Positions 22,601 to 32,513 of a stretch of 64,000 nucleotides of DNA are shown here, one piece after another. Within the stretch, counting starts at the first letter, position 1, and every line of letters begins with the position of its first letter. The DNA lies in the NCBI GenBank assembly GCA_027627225.1, contig CM051029.1, positions 14,706,159 through 14,770,158 of the forward strand, given 5' to 3'. The DNA comes from Congeria kusceri (Eukaryota; Mollusca; Bivalvia; Myida; Dreissenidae). Position numbers and translations under genes: made by a program. The notes below the pieces were generated by a model. It made no database searches. It was given only the letters and a program-made list of their open reading frames with translations, and was not told the DNA's origin.

Positions 22601-25600
22601 TAACATGTACATTTTTTTCAATAATTTGCAACTATTGTGTTTGTAAAATACAGTTTTCGTAATTTAGGGATATAAAATGCATCTAGATGCCAATATATAC
22701 GGTTATCTGGATAGTATCCGGATATTGCATACGAATATCTGGATACCAATTCTGGTAACCGTTGACATCCCTAGTCAGAATAATAAAATTGAACTGAAAA
22801 TATTTTTAACATAAAATTGTAAACATTTTTTTAACCTACCTTTTAAGTCCTGATAATATAAAGAAAAACACAAAACATAAAGATATTCTTACGAAACAGA
22901 TCTGGTAAAATTTAAAACCAAGATTTTAGTTTTGGTATCGTGTCGTCAATTAATATGGCCGTGCCGTGAATCATTGATATCATCATCAAAACATTAATGA
23001 AATTCCTGCAAGAATGCTTGCATCTTTCTGATAATAGTTGACTATTATACACTGTATGCCCAATGGATTATGTAATGTAATTATATAATGTATTTTGGGA
23101 AAAGTTCAATAAAAACTATAATTAGGCTCTAAGCCACAGGCTTAGAAATTATACCCCCCTCCTCGGACCTTTGATTGTGGATGATATGGGGTCACATGGA
23201 GAGAAAATAGGTTTAAGGAAATGAAGTCCACGAAAGATTTTTATGTACACTATATTATGTAAAAAATCACAAGAGCAGAACATGATATGCAAAACTATGC
23301 TGGGTACCACTGATTCCTGTAAAGCTTCATATGGTGTCACAAGGTCACAGTCAAGGTCACAGGGTAAACTATCTTGATGTCATCCTAAAGTGACTGCCCT
23401 TAGGAACACATATACCGAATATGAAGGCTGTATCTGGTATATGTCTTAAGTTATAAAACACAGGCAATATACTGTATGCACAATGTAAAAATAACACAAT
23501 TAAAGTGCCATAACTCTGTGGAAAATCATCCGAGCAGAGCATGTCGACAATATGCACAACTATGCTTGGTAGCTATTACACCCGTGAAGTTTCATTTAAA
23601 TCCAACCAAGAGTATTGTATATGAAGCGCGGACAAGAATGTCTATGTACACTATCAGTGCAGACAAGATTATCTATGTACACTATATCAATAAAAGAAAA
23701 CAAAGTCCCATGAGTCATGACTAAGTGAAGAATCATCCAAGGGTTACATGCTGACGATAAGCACAACTAGACCTGGTACCAATCATTCCTGTTAAGTTTC
23801 ATCTAAATTCAACCAGGCGCTTTGGAGATGAAGCACGGACAAGATTGTGTATGTACACTATAACAATAACAAGAGGGTCACTATGGCCCTAGGTCGCTCA
23901 CCTGATATCTATGTGTGAAGTTTCATTAAAATATCTCAATAGGTTTTCAAGTTATTGAGCGAAAACTGTTTTTGTATTTTTAGTAACAGTGACCTTGACC
24001 TTGACCCCACCCACCACATACGTAAATATAAGGTATCTACGTATGAAGTTTCATTAAAATATCTCAATGCGTTCTTAAGTTATTGAGCATAAACCGTTTT
24101 TCTACTTTTAATAACAGTGACCTTGACCCCACCCACCCCATAAGAAAACCCAAGTGAGGTCTCGATATAAGATATGTGAATTAAGTTTCATTAAAATATC
24201 GCAATGCTTTCTCAAGTTGAGCGGAAACTGTTTTTCTATTTTCAGTAAAGTGAACATGACCCCACCCACCCCATATGCAATCCCAAGCAATGTGTTGATA
24301 TAAGGTAATTATGTATTAAGTTTCATTAAAATAGCTCAATGCGTTCTCAAAATATTTAGCGGAAATCATTTTTCTATATTTAATAACGGTGACGTTGACC
24401 TTGACCCCACCCACCCCATATGCAATCCCAATCGAGGTCTCAAAATAATGTATTTACATGTATGTATTAAGTTTCATTTAAATATCTCAATGCGTTCTCA
24501 AGATATTGAGCGGAAACCGTTTTTTAGTAACAGTGACCATGCCCCTCCCACCCCATATGCAATCCCATGCGAGGTGTCAATATAAGGTATCTATGTATTA
24601 AGTTTCATTAAAATATCTCAATGCGTTCTAAAGTTATTGAGCGGAACCGTTTTTCTATTTTAGTAACAGTGACCTTGACCCCACCCATCCCATATGCAAT
24701 CCCAATCGAGGTCTCGATATAATGTTATAACCAAATATGAAACCTCTGGGCCTTGTGGTTTCAGAGAAGAATTTTTTAATCATTTTGCCATTTACGTCTA
24801 TATAAACCATGTGAGCCCTGGGGTGTGCCCAGCTTTGACCCCAGGGGCATCGTTTGAACAATCTTTATAGAGGACCACTACACAATGTTACATACCAAAT
24901 ATAAAACCTCCGGGCCTTGCGGTTTCAGGAGAAGATTTTTAAAGTCATTTTGCTATATATTCTATATAAACACATGTGACCCCCGGGGCGTGGCCCGTTT
25001 TGACCCCAGGGCCATAATTTGAACAATCTTCGTAGAGGACCACTATAGGATGTTACAAACCAAATATGAAACCTCTCGACCTTGCGGTTTCCGAGATTTT
25101 TTAAGTTTACACTTTTTAAATCTATATTTAGCTCTGGTGACCTACATATGCAGCGGACCATAACGATTTGAAGAACTTTGAAAGAGGGTCACACAATGAT
25201 CATTCCTGTGAAGTTTGGTGAAAATCTGCCAAGTGGTTTAGAAGGAGATGTCGTTTGAATGAAAAGTTGACGACGGATGCACGGACGCACGGACAGCGGG
25301 CGATCACAAAAGCTCACTATGAGCACTTTGTGCTCAGGTGAGCTAAAAAAACAACGTCCCATAACTCAGTGAAAAATCATCTGAGCGGAACATTCTGACC
25401 ATATGCACAACTACACTTGGTACCAATCATTCCTGTGAAGTTTCATCCAAATCCAACAAGGCGTTTTGGAGATGAAGTGCCGACAAGACAGAAGGACAGA
25501 CAGACAGACAAGCTGATTCTAGTATATCCCCCTACAACTTCGTTGTGCAGGGGGTATAGTAAATTCAGACTAGATATGTAACTATGTGACCAATGCCCCC

Positions 25601-28600
25601 AAAGTTTTGACCAAAAAGAGTGACTGTTTACAAATGTTTTGAAGTACTGCTCTACAAAAAGAAGTGAACTTTTCTGCTCCAGAAAAATATCCAATAAAAT
25701 CAGGGAGAGTTTTGGTCCTGGAACACTTCAGCGAAGTACAAACCCCTATGGTATTTGGTCGGTTGTTTTGCAAGAGTTTGGTTAAATTAATTTACTTCAT
25801 ATACATACGCATCCTTTCTTTTAACATTTATTTAAACATGTTGAGCACAGATTCTATTTTAAATTGTACAGAAAATAGCTAACCTCAACCTTTCCGCCTC
25901 TTCTCGACTCCCATGGCAACTTCTTTAACCCATAGTTGTACAGAATTTCTTCTCCAGCTTGTATGTCTCTACAATTTTTTTTTTAAGTATTAATTGAAAA
26001 AGTATTGTAATGTTAGAAACAACTACTCACAACCTAGAACAAAATTTCATCGAAAGTTCACATGAAACTAAATTAATTGAACTTAACATTGTATGTAAGC
26101 ATGTTATGTATTTAAAATTGTACTGGGGTTTTTACAACAAGGGGTTATCATTTTCTTGGTACTTTGCACTCCATTTATAACAGTAACATGAAATTCACAT
26201 CAATTTAATTATTTTGTTATTTATGGAAGTTTTGCTTTACCTTATTGTGAACAAACAGAGGTTGCCTTCCACAACTTTCATCACAGAGTTTCTAGTTTTC
26301 TTATCTCCATGATTGACAAGTCTGCCAAGCAGCCCGCTTTCCTGGGTCCCATCGACACTGAAAATTGTAAGTTTACGACTACCAACTTAAAATCAATGTC
26401 TTCAAGTGCCCAGTAAAAGTCTTTTAAATAAATAAATGTAAAATGCAGTGATTTTTTTACAATTTCACAGCCACGAGTCCTAGGACTCGCTGGACTAAAA
26501 ATCTATGAATCCCAAAGTTAAATGTGTGAGTTCAAACATTTTCATTAATTCAAATTGGAATGTAAGCAGTCAGTTAATAAGATGAGTAAGGCAATAATGC
26601 AATTAACTCTTATTATATATATTAACACAAGTAATTTTAACTTTGTGTTTTTTGAGAAGCATGTCTAGCTAGAGTAGACTGTTGAAAGTTTGTGCAGTGT
26701 GCATTTTTTACCACACCATTGCACCTTTAAGCGACCGTACACAAAGTGCAGTACATGTTATTAAATTGTGTAGTTTCATTGTATATGCTCACCAACTAAA
26801 CAACCTCCCAATTTTTATTCTATTAACATATTTTTTTGCGGACGATTTTCAGTAGAACCTGCCCCGAATGAAGTTCAGGTGTATTGCGTTTAGTCATGTG
26901 CCATTTTTCTTTTCGGACCCATGTTGCAGACGAACTTTAAAAAAAACTTCCCCCAAATTATAAAATATTATCTTACCTTCACCCCATTAGGGGTCTCTCT
27001 CTGGTTTGGGGGAAGAGTACCTGTACCCTCAGGCGGGGGAATTTTAGCGTCGTTTTACACAGAAAGGGAAATTTCGACTTAACAAACGAGTCAAAAATAA
27101 AAACTATTAAATATATTTTTTAAATCACTTTATTTAGTCTAAGTCTTTACCTGACAACTTTATTCATGAAAATTATCAATAAATTGAATATTATATTAAC
27201 TAGTCAAATTTTAACCATCTACGGTCTACCACTTGACCATTATTAGGTGGAGCAGTGCAACAGATAATTTTTCATGCAATTTAATAGTTTTTCACTTCCG
27301 ATTTTTTAAATCATTTTTTAACTTCCAATTTTTATCCTTAATTAATTTTGTTAAACTACTTATACTAATTCTAATACAGTAATAAACTGTGTTTTCGACT
27401 GTAAGACACGGTATTTGTGCCTTTTTGCTTCACCTGTTTTGATAACTTTTAAGCAGAAGCCATTTTCCCAAATCAGAAATTACGGTTCCCGGCAATCAAG
27501 CTAGCAGTTAACTGTATATAAATTAAGTTTTATTATGAAAGCACAAATAATCGGGAACCAGACAAGTCAAAACGGTCATTTAACCTGACCATGTGATGTT
27601 CTTCGGATTTTATCGTTAACCGTTTGTTACGGTGCTTAAGTAAATTTGATCCCCGAAAATTACTCCCATAAACAAAACGAAAACAAATTCGATGGCAGTT
27701 CATTTAGGGGAAATTTTGGTCTGAAATGGGGGAAAAATATATACTTTTTCGTTGGGGGAATGATGCCGAATTTCGGCATCAAAATACGGAGATCGAGACC
27801 CCTGAGAATGGTCGTAACAAAAATAGACGGTGCGATGGTAAATTTTAGCCTCTATTATGACAGTACTCGTACACAAAATGCTTCGAAACTGCCGGACAGG
27901 ACTCACTACTTTCAAAATGCATGCATCCCACGAACGCACATAAACTGAAACTTTGCGTCTACGGCAATATTACTGCGTCCTGGACGCAGAGGCAAAAAAA
28001 TCACTGAATATGTAGAGATCTCATTTACCAGTGCTGATGACCATGATCAATAAATTGGTCCTAAAATCATTATTAAACATGTTCAATCCCATCTCCACAA
28101 AGACTAACAAATAGTGCTAAATTGTGAGGTTTTGATTAGGTTTGTCATGCCTCGTGCAAAATGTGGTAACTACTTTTCACGTCTTCTCGACTTAGCGTTC
28201 ACAACTCAGCTAATGGCAAAAAGGTGCAAATACCAAGTCTGTTTGTTTACTTCATGGACTAATACAGTTGTTTAATTACCATATTCAGTCTTCGACATTA
28301 AGCGGTGGACCGTGGACGGAGTCCACCAAATTTTCGCTCGGTCCAGCAAAAGTTGCAAGTAAACTGGACCAGAAATCCCTAAATATTTTCAGCAAATAAT
28401 TCTCGGTAAAGCGAAAAGCGGCTTATTTGGATGCATACTTTTACGAAAAGACGCCATAAAATTTATTGTCAGATTCGCAACCATTTCCGCTTGTGTACGC
28501 ATGCTTTTTCTAAAACAAAGAACGCCTACTCGGTAATAAACGCACTCTCCTTCTGCATCAGCGTGTCACTTATCGATAAAATCTGTAAGCAGGAGGAGCT

Positions 28601-31600
28601 AGATTTAGTCACCCAGTCAGCCAATGAGAACGCATTAAATTTCCAATATGTAGATGTACTTTTGTTCCCAGTTTTATGTCCCTATCTTCAGGTCTCCTAA
28701 TTTCAGAGAGATTCAGCCATTTGTGTCCCCAGCATTACGTCCCCACATTCAGGTCTCTCATAAAAGAGATTCAGCCATTTTTGTCCTCAGTATCACGTCC
28801 CTACCTTCAAGTCTCTCATTATGGGAGAGTTTTAGTGAATTTTGTCCCCAGAGTTACGTTCCTACATTAAAGCACTCAATTTCAGAGAGATTCAGCAAAT
28901 TTGTCCCCCAGGGGTGTGGAATTACTATGCCGGACTTGTCCGACCTGGGAGTTTTATGTTGCGCACAAGTAAAATTTTATACTTACATGTCCTTGGACAA
29001 GTAGAAATTCAATGTCTATTTCTAACTGACAGAATGATTTACTGACTTTTTTCCTTTATAACCCCATAACACTGATTTTCATCTAAACATGCAACATACG
29101 TCTTATAAGAGCTGTTAACTCTATTAAGAGCAAAAAAATACAGCCCATGATGGAGATTTCATATTTTAGAACAGCCATTTTTAAATAGTATAAATAAATA
29201 TCCTGAATGCATATTCGCACTTGGTTCGGACAAGTTGGTTGTGGCTGTGGACAAGTATTGATTTTATTGTCAACTTGTCCATGGACGAGTGAAAAAACTA
29301 ATTATTTCCACTCCCCTGTCCCCACTATTACGTCCGTACATATCGGTCTCTCATATGGAGAGATTCAGCAAATTTTGTCCCCAGTATTGCGTCCCTACAT
29401 TCTAATTTCTCAATTTCAGAGAGATTCACTGAATTGTGTACCCAGTATTAAGTCCCTACCTTCAAGTCTCTCAATTTCAGAGAGAATCTGCCAATTTTGT
29501 CCCAACTATTATGTCTCTACATTCAGGGAGATTCAGCATTTTCTTTCCTACCCAAGGCCCAGAGATACTTTTTCATGTGCCTCCTGTATTTTTCATGCAT
29601 AAATTTGTAGAAAAATCCATTGATTTTCTTTATGTGCATCCTCAAGGACTCATGCTTTCTCAGAAAATAAATGCCAACATACATAAACTTAATTTTGCCG
29701 CTGAAACATTGCAAAAGCAAGGCCCATAAATTTGGCAAATGCAAAAACTGTTGCCGCGAAACCCCCAACATGGCATCTGTTTTTCGACTCGCTGATAATT
29801 TTTAGATCTATGAATCTGGTTTACCATTACTAAAAATCCTTTGGCCAAGGAAATTGTTTGTTAATGGCAATTAATATAGTCCCACATGTACATTTACTGA
29901 TATTTCCGTTTAGATAATAATGAAACATGCTGCCAATGAAATTGCTTGTTGCAAATTGAATTATGTTTACATTATTTTGTTTGATGTCATCATTAAGCTA
30001 TGTTTAAACTTTGCGTCTACGGCAATATTACTGCGTCCTGGACGCAGAGGTAAAAAAATCACTGCATTGAAATTATCAAATATTTCTCACCAAAGCTGTT
30101 TGCCCTTCCATGGAAAGAAAAAACGAAATCCTGTACCACCATCATTTTTCTCTCGTTCTTCTCCTTCGTCAGCGCTCAACATTTCACCTTTATACACTAG
30201 CAGAAACTCTCCTTTCATTCTGTCAATGGTGGTCACAACACCTCTCCCTGGAATCAAAAAGAAGTAAACACACCTAGTAACTACTAATATTATGTCATTA
30301 CTTATTATGTAAAATGAGCATTTTTTTTTACCGTATATAGCCAGGGCATAGCCGTGAAGGCGACGTGGCGATAACTTCCCCTGGAGCTATTGACATCGCC
30401 CATAAATTTCACCAAGGAGAAGTCCACTTCGCCGTCTGTTTTAGACTTCGCATAGTAATAATTATCAATCAAACACCAGTCATAAAAGCGTTGAAGTCAA
30501 CTTCCATAAAAAAGAGAACGTAATCAAAGTAAATTTCAAAAACGCACATAATTACCTGATACGCAAAACACATATCAATCCATACTAGATGTAAATATTC
30601 ATGTTAATATCCAATAATTTCCCTCCTAATACAGTTTCCTATTTTTATTCCAAGACATTTATTTCATCACCCCATTTAAATATCCATTTTATTCCATGCA
30701 ATAAAGCAACTGTCTGATTTTGTTCACACCCTTGACATTTCATCTGGAACACTAATTCATTAATGCTCTGTCAACAGTGCTTGCATTGTTCATGTACAGT
30801 GGTATTGATGCTTTTTTCACTGACCATGTGCTAATTGTGTTACACACTTAGTTCTACAAACTGCTAGACAATGGCCCCATCTGGGCAGTCACATAAAAAG
30901 GCTTTTTGAAGTCAAACCAACACCGTTGCTATTAGCTGTTGCTAATGGCTTGCAGAATTAAAAGCCCAATCAAACTGATTACGTCACGCTGTCATTCTTC
31001 TTAGATTTAACATGTCTTATTATTAATGACTGGTGTTTTTAACGGATTTTACTGTTTGTTCAAATTAGATAAATAATTGCAAGGTAATTTTAACGCAGTG
31101 TTTTATTGAACAAAAAATGAATTAATAACTAACAAAATATAATTAATATATAATTAATTTTTAATTCCAAAAAAAACAATGTTTTATGATGCACTGTGAA
31201 CTTTAGATAAAAAAATTATATTTAAATTTAAAGTTTTATTAATGTGTGTATTGCTAGAATGGAAACTTGGAAAAAAAACTTGGAAAATAGAATAATGTAA
31301 TACAACTTGAAAATATCTTATTAATTTATGGAGAATTTGATGATGATGATGATGGACTTGGTACTATGATAATGATTGACATGGTCTGATGATGGTAATA
31401 ACAAGCAAAATTATGGTTAAGCGCTTTTTGGAAAACACTTCTCCTTGAAGTGGCCTCACTTCTCCCTAAACTGAACTGAGGGAGAAGTGACTTCTCCCTC
31501 AAATTTGTCCCTAGGCTGAGCCCTGATAGCAGGGGCTGTTTAAAGAAATCATCCCCTAGCAAAATTTCTTTAAAATCAGACACTTTTCCCCAAAGTTGAC

Positions 31601-32513
31601 TTTACTCCTAGATTTTTGCTTTCCTTCACCAAATTGTATACACATTTTTTTCCCAAAACCTAGGGCCTAAGTCCCAATCCCCAGCCTCTGAAAAACAGCC
31701 CTGATGAGCTAGCATGAACCTGGTTAAAGTAGACATGTCTGTTTTAGATAACATACTATCATTAACTACTAATGGTTTGGCAGAAGTACCTTTACCATAC
31801 CGGAATGTGAAACACAAAAATGTATACTATAATTTAATGAAACCTTTTTCTGGAAACCACTGAATTCGAAATCCCGAGGGATCTCCCGCTTTGCCGATCC
31901 ATTCTGTACATATATCAGACTGATGTCCAGGTTTTCTTTTGCTGCGAACTGAAAAGTAATTTAATTAAAATAAATTATACCCTAATAAACTTAAATTATT
32001 ACTCAGTCAATAAGGAAATAATAAGCAAATAATAACTGTTAGTGTTAAATCCGCATACACTCCATTTTTTTCCCTACATGTACATGGTTTAACAGGATAT
32101 AGCAGCTATATGAAGTTGAACATTAGCATTAATGACTACTGAAATATAAAACTGTTGATGATAATAAAAATTGTTAACATACATGGTTTTCTGTATCCAA
32201 AAAGCTTTCATGCATTAACCTCAACAACAACAGCAAATTCAGTTATGCTATAAATGCTTTAAATTTAATACATTTTAACAGATAGTGGCATAAACAATCA
32301 TATATGGGTCGATTTGGGGTATTTGTGTCGCCCATCAAACGTAGTAGGTGGGTGGGGTAATGCTATCAATAAGACTATATGATGAGTCTCAGACAATTTG
32401 TCTGAGACATCATATTAAGAAATAGATAGATTAGGAAATATTCTAACATTTACAAATCCATGTAGCAGATCAATAAAAGAGCAAATAGTACCTTGATAAT
32501 GAGACGACGCCAT
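10281..32513 (-). CDS. SET / 45-aa repeat / tyrosine-recombinase-like / SANT-like chimeric gene, copy 1
   Basis: Sixteen coding exons on the minus strand, in transcript order: 32513-32492, 31948-31844, 30247-30091, 26357-26241, 25968-25890, 22849-22840, 21263-18618, 18261-18174, 17208-17064, 16174-16049, 15632-15437, 13454-13377, 12512-12435, 12123-12055, 10934-10887, 10501-10281. Every intron has GT/AG borders and all 15 junctions preserve the frame, giving 4185 nt and about 1394 residues. Domains: SET about 27-155, repeats about 165-1045, tyrosine-recombinase-like about 1075-1215, acidic linker to about 1320, SANT/Myb-like about 1322-1394. The SET part resembles KMT5A/SETD8 lysine methyltransferases; the recombinase part is incomplete. 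The ATG at 32513 has a purine at -3 and G at +4, but the frame stays open upstream to an ATG at 32753, so a longer N terminus is possible. Two or more genes are conceivable, but the unbroken phase matching argues for one. Function is inferred only from domains; a nuclear chromatin role is plausible. Confidence 0.78.
10651..10687. repeat. (TA)n microsatellite in intron 15 (copy 1)
   Basis: Run of TA dinucleotides with one GTA at its left edge. Unit 2 has a similar run at about 40064-40096, slightly shorter. Confidence 0.85.
10887..13454 (-). CDS. Acidic linker exons 12-15, including a duplicated exon (copy 1)
   Basis: Exons 13454-13377, 12512-12435, 12123-12055 and 10934-10887, all in phase 1 at both ends. 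Exons 12 and 13 are each 78 nt and are paralogues: IPEEDDTQSVFEASRMESEL against IPEKDDAQSVFKASQMELEP. Their flanking introns also match for a short distance. Exon 14 gives RPKRKFTKETYEFDDNDPDY and exon 15 NADSETDEEPVVKRK, so the linker alternates acidic stretches with basic, possibly nuclear-localising, patches. All four exons are symmetric, so any could be skipped without breaking the frame. Confidence 0.68.
13634..14747. mobile_element. Helitron-like element with ~155-bp units, intron 11 (copy 1)
   Basis: Starts with AACAAGAGGGCCATAATGG, whose GGGCCATAATGGCCC forms a hairpin, and contains about six units marked by GATAACTCTGGTGTTACTGG. It ends with the hairpin TGAGCACTTCGTGCTCA, GGTGTG and CTAA at 14747. 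Same family as 9821-10276 and apparently the most complete example in the window. Confidence 0.65.
15437..17208 (-). CDS. Tyrosine-recombinase-like C-terminal lobe, exons 9-11 (copy 1)
   Basis: Exons 17208-17064, 16174-16049 and 15632-15437. The joined protein has VPVLLTPATRTAV and NPYVFAK (about 1089-1123), then PAMRKYLATVVQ (Arg about 1157) and VARHMGHELSVHRTFYRL (His about 1180 and 1183, Tyr about 1192). This follows the order of tyrosine recombinases: an LR-type Arg box, the LGH box and a nucleophilic Tyr shortly after. It closely resembles a family of uncharacterised proteins in molluscs, cnidarians and fish that share VPVLLTP, LRKHIAT, MGHDIRVH and YRL stretches (from memory, not searched). 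The usual first Arg and the His three residues before the second Arg (here Pro) are not seen, so strand-transfer activity is doubtful. After the Tyr come I-E-L-A-K-I-S-K-L-L-L-A and an acidic tail. Confidence 0.75.
16436..16589. repeat. 77-bp tandem duplication in intron 9 (copy 1)
   Basis: Two consecutive copies starting AAGAAATACAAACCTTCTAT and ending CTTAAATCGAGGT, with one difference (AGCAGACAG against AGTAGACAG). Unit 2 has the same pair at 45843-45996. Confidence 0.9.
18174..18261 (-). CDS. Exon 8, linker between repeats and recombinase-like domain (copy 1)
   Basis: An 88-nt exon with a TTTTCAG acceptor and GTTAGT donor. It is in frame with both neighbours and encodes EFWGTVIIVKGGLEYKAFP and ten further residues ending in S-I-G. 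In relatives of the downstream domain the first catalytic Arg would be expected about here; no RR-GE-type motif is present. I do not recognise the segment. Confidence 0.62.
18618..21263 (-). CDS. Large exon of 45-residue repeats (exon 7, copy 1)
   Basis: A 2646-nt exon made almost entirely of a 135-bp tandem repeat, about 19 units each coding 45 residues. A unit runs through PSSQWEVSSAPG, then CQTEVSRVH, ARPHEAYSPSEEPC and back to P-x-A-P-T. It is rich in Pro, Ser, Glu and Ala with two Cys per unit and no hydrophobic segment, so it is probably a flexible linker between the SET and recombinase-like parts. Variant positions (T/S/Y before RVH; VAP or IGL after CVP; GRP or ARP) recur in blocks, showing amplification of several units at once. 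One codon was lost near 20929 compared with copy 2. The exon starts and ends in phase 1. The unit length is a multiple of three, so the other strand also stays open in places; those antisense frames are shadows. Confidence 0.85.
22020..22436. mobile_element. Element with ATGCCCCCGG / CCGGGGGCAT ends, intron 6 (copy 1)
   Basis: Inverted ends flank two units of about 170 bp carrying TCAAGGTCAAAGTAAGGTTG and GTTGGTGCTAGACGAAAC. A CACGGACGGACAGGACGATC stretch precedes the right end. Non-coding. Confidence 0.6.
22840..22849 (-). CDS. 10-nt microexon (exon 6, copy 1)
   Basis: The ten bases GACTTAAAAG lie between a strong pyrimidine tract ending in ATTATCAG and a GTAGGT donor. Exon 5 ends in phase 0, while the repeat exon needs one leading base from the exon before it. 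This microexon (three codons, D-L-K, plus one base) is what restores the frame. Skipping it would put a stop in the repeat exon within about 50 codons. That makes it well supported despite its size, though transcripts would be needed to prove it. Confidence 0.65.
23151..25558. mobile_element. Outer element with TATACCCCC ends, intron 5 (copy 1)
   Basis: Left end TATACCCCCCTCC and right end AGGGGGTATA are inverted repeats; the right end also folds as CAACTTCGTTG inside CCCCC/GGGGG. Its internal units share CCATAACTC-x-GTG, AATCATC and TTCCTGTGAAGTTTCAT. It is split by another element at 23868-25346. Confidence 0.6.
23868..25346. mobile_element. Inner composite Helitron-like element (copy 1)
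   Basis: Starts with AACAAGAGGGTCACTATGG. It holds about six units of the TTCATTAAAATATCTCAATG / GACCTTGACCCCACCC type, then units of the CATGTGACCCC family also seen at 8635-9820. It ends at the hairpin TGAGCACTTTGTGCTCA, GGTGAG and CTAA (25346). It interrupts the element at 23151-25558. Confidence 0.62.
25890..31948 (-). CDS. SET methyltransferase domain, exons 2-5 (copy 1)
   Basis: Exons at 31948-31844, 30247-30091, 26357-26241 and 25968-25890. Together they encode a compact SET domain of the KMT5A/SETD8 type, a class known to transfer methyl groups from S-adenosylmethionine to lysine. Visible hallmarks are GRGVVTT at about residue 43 (AdoMet-binding GRG), LLVYKGEML, the FFFPWKGK strand, CVDGTQESGLLGRLVNHG at about 95-112 (matching the class CVDAT...GRLINHS) and AGEEILYNYG at about 138-147 (matching AGEELLYDYG). 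Departures from the class are NHS to NHG and DYGD to NYGL, so activity cannot be assumed. The domain is at the extreme N terminus, with only a short basic lead (RSKRKPGH). Confidence 0.88.
27948..28006. repeat. 59-bp dispersed repeat, first copy in intron 3
   Basis: Reads AAACTTTGCGTCTACGGCAA, then TATTACTGCGTCCTGGACGC and AGAGGCAAAAAAATCACTG. An almost identical copy in the same orientation is at 30006-30064. Contains the hairpin GCGTCCTGGACGC. CAGTGATTTTTTTAC near 26446 may be a related inverted end. Confidence 0.7.
28650..29545. repeat. ~64-bp minisatellite in intron 3, split by a MITE (copy 1)
   Basis: Units read roughly TTTGTCCCCAG, TATTACGTCCCTACATTC, AAGTCTCTCAATTTCAGAGAG, ATTCAGC; each unit contains a CTCTC...GAGAG hairpin. 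Arrays at about 28655-28908 and 29319-29545 are separated by an insertion. The plus-strand frames here are not genes. Confidence 0.7.
28909..29318. mobile_element. hAT-like MITE inserted in the intron-3 minisatellite (copy 1)
   Basis: Left end CAGGGGTGTGGAATTA and right end TAATTATTTCCACTCCCCTG are inverted repeats. The element is 410 bp with repeated GGACAAGT words and no coding sequence. Flanking TCCCC is consistent with a target duplication, but the repeat context prevents an exact call. CAGGGG ends suggest hAT by analogy. Confidence 0.55.
30006..30064. repeat. 59-bp dispersed repeat, second copy in intron 3
   Basis: Same 59 bp as 27948-28006 with one base changed near its end. It lies 27 bp beyond the 3' end of exon 3. 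Confidence 0.7.
32377..32414. repeat. Near-perfect inverted repeat in intron 1 (copy 1)
   Basis: TATGATGAGTCTCAGACA and TGTCTGAGACATCATATT face each other around ATT, giving a stem of about 17 bp with a small bulge. Too short to be a gene; perhaps a remnant of a foldback element. Copy 2 has it at 62277-62314. Confidence 0.7.
32492..32513 (-). CDS. First coding exon (copy 1)
   Basis: Codes for MASSHYQ plus one base of the next codon, followed by a GTACT donor. Joining phase 1 to exon 2 gives V-R-S-K-R-K-P-G. The ATG context is GGAAATGG. The frame is open upstream, with in-frame ATGs at about 32579 and at 32753. I prefer the ATG at 32513 because the upstream stretch contains a promoter-like NRF-1 motif and the repeated GTCCCC sequence. 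Confidence 0.6.

Noticed and set aside
22680..22775. Palindromic TATCCGGATATTGC-type stretch ending GTTGACATCCCTAG, and a similar one near 13255-13335
   Set aside because: Possibly old MITE ends (GGGATG-x-CAACG type), but I could not define two ends, so they are not listed as elements.
27646..27948. 100-codon plus-strand frame (also at 57511-57813)
   Set aside because: Lies in the gene's intron 3 on the opposite strand, with no recognisable motif and low-complexity GGGGAAA-type surroundings; conservation between units reflects recent duplication only.
28431..29729. Overlapping plus-strand frames in intron 3 (89 to 131 codons)
   Set aside because: Produced by the ~64-bp minisatellite and the MITE inside it.
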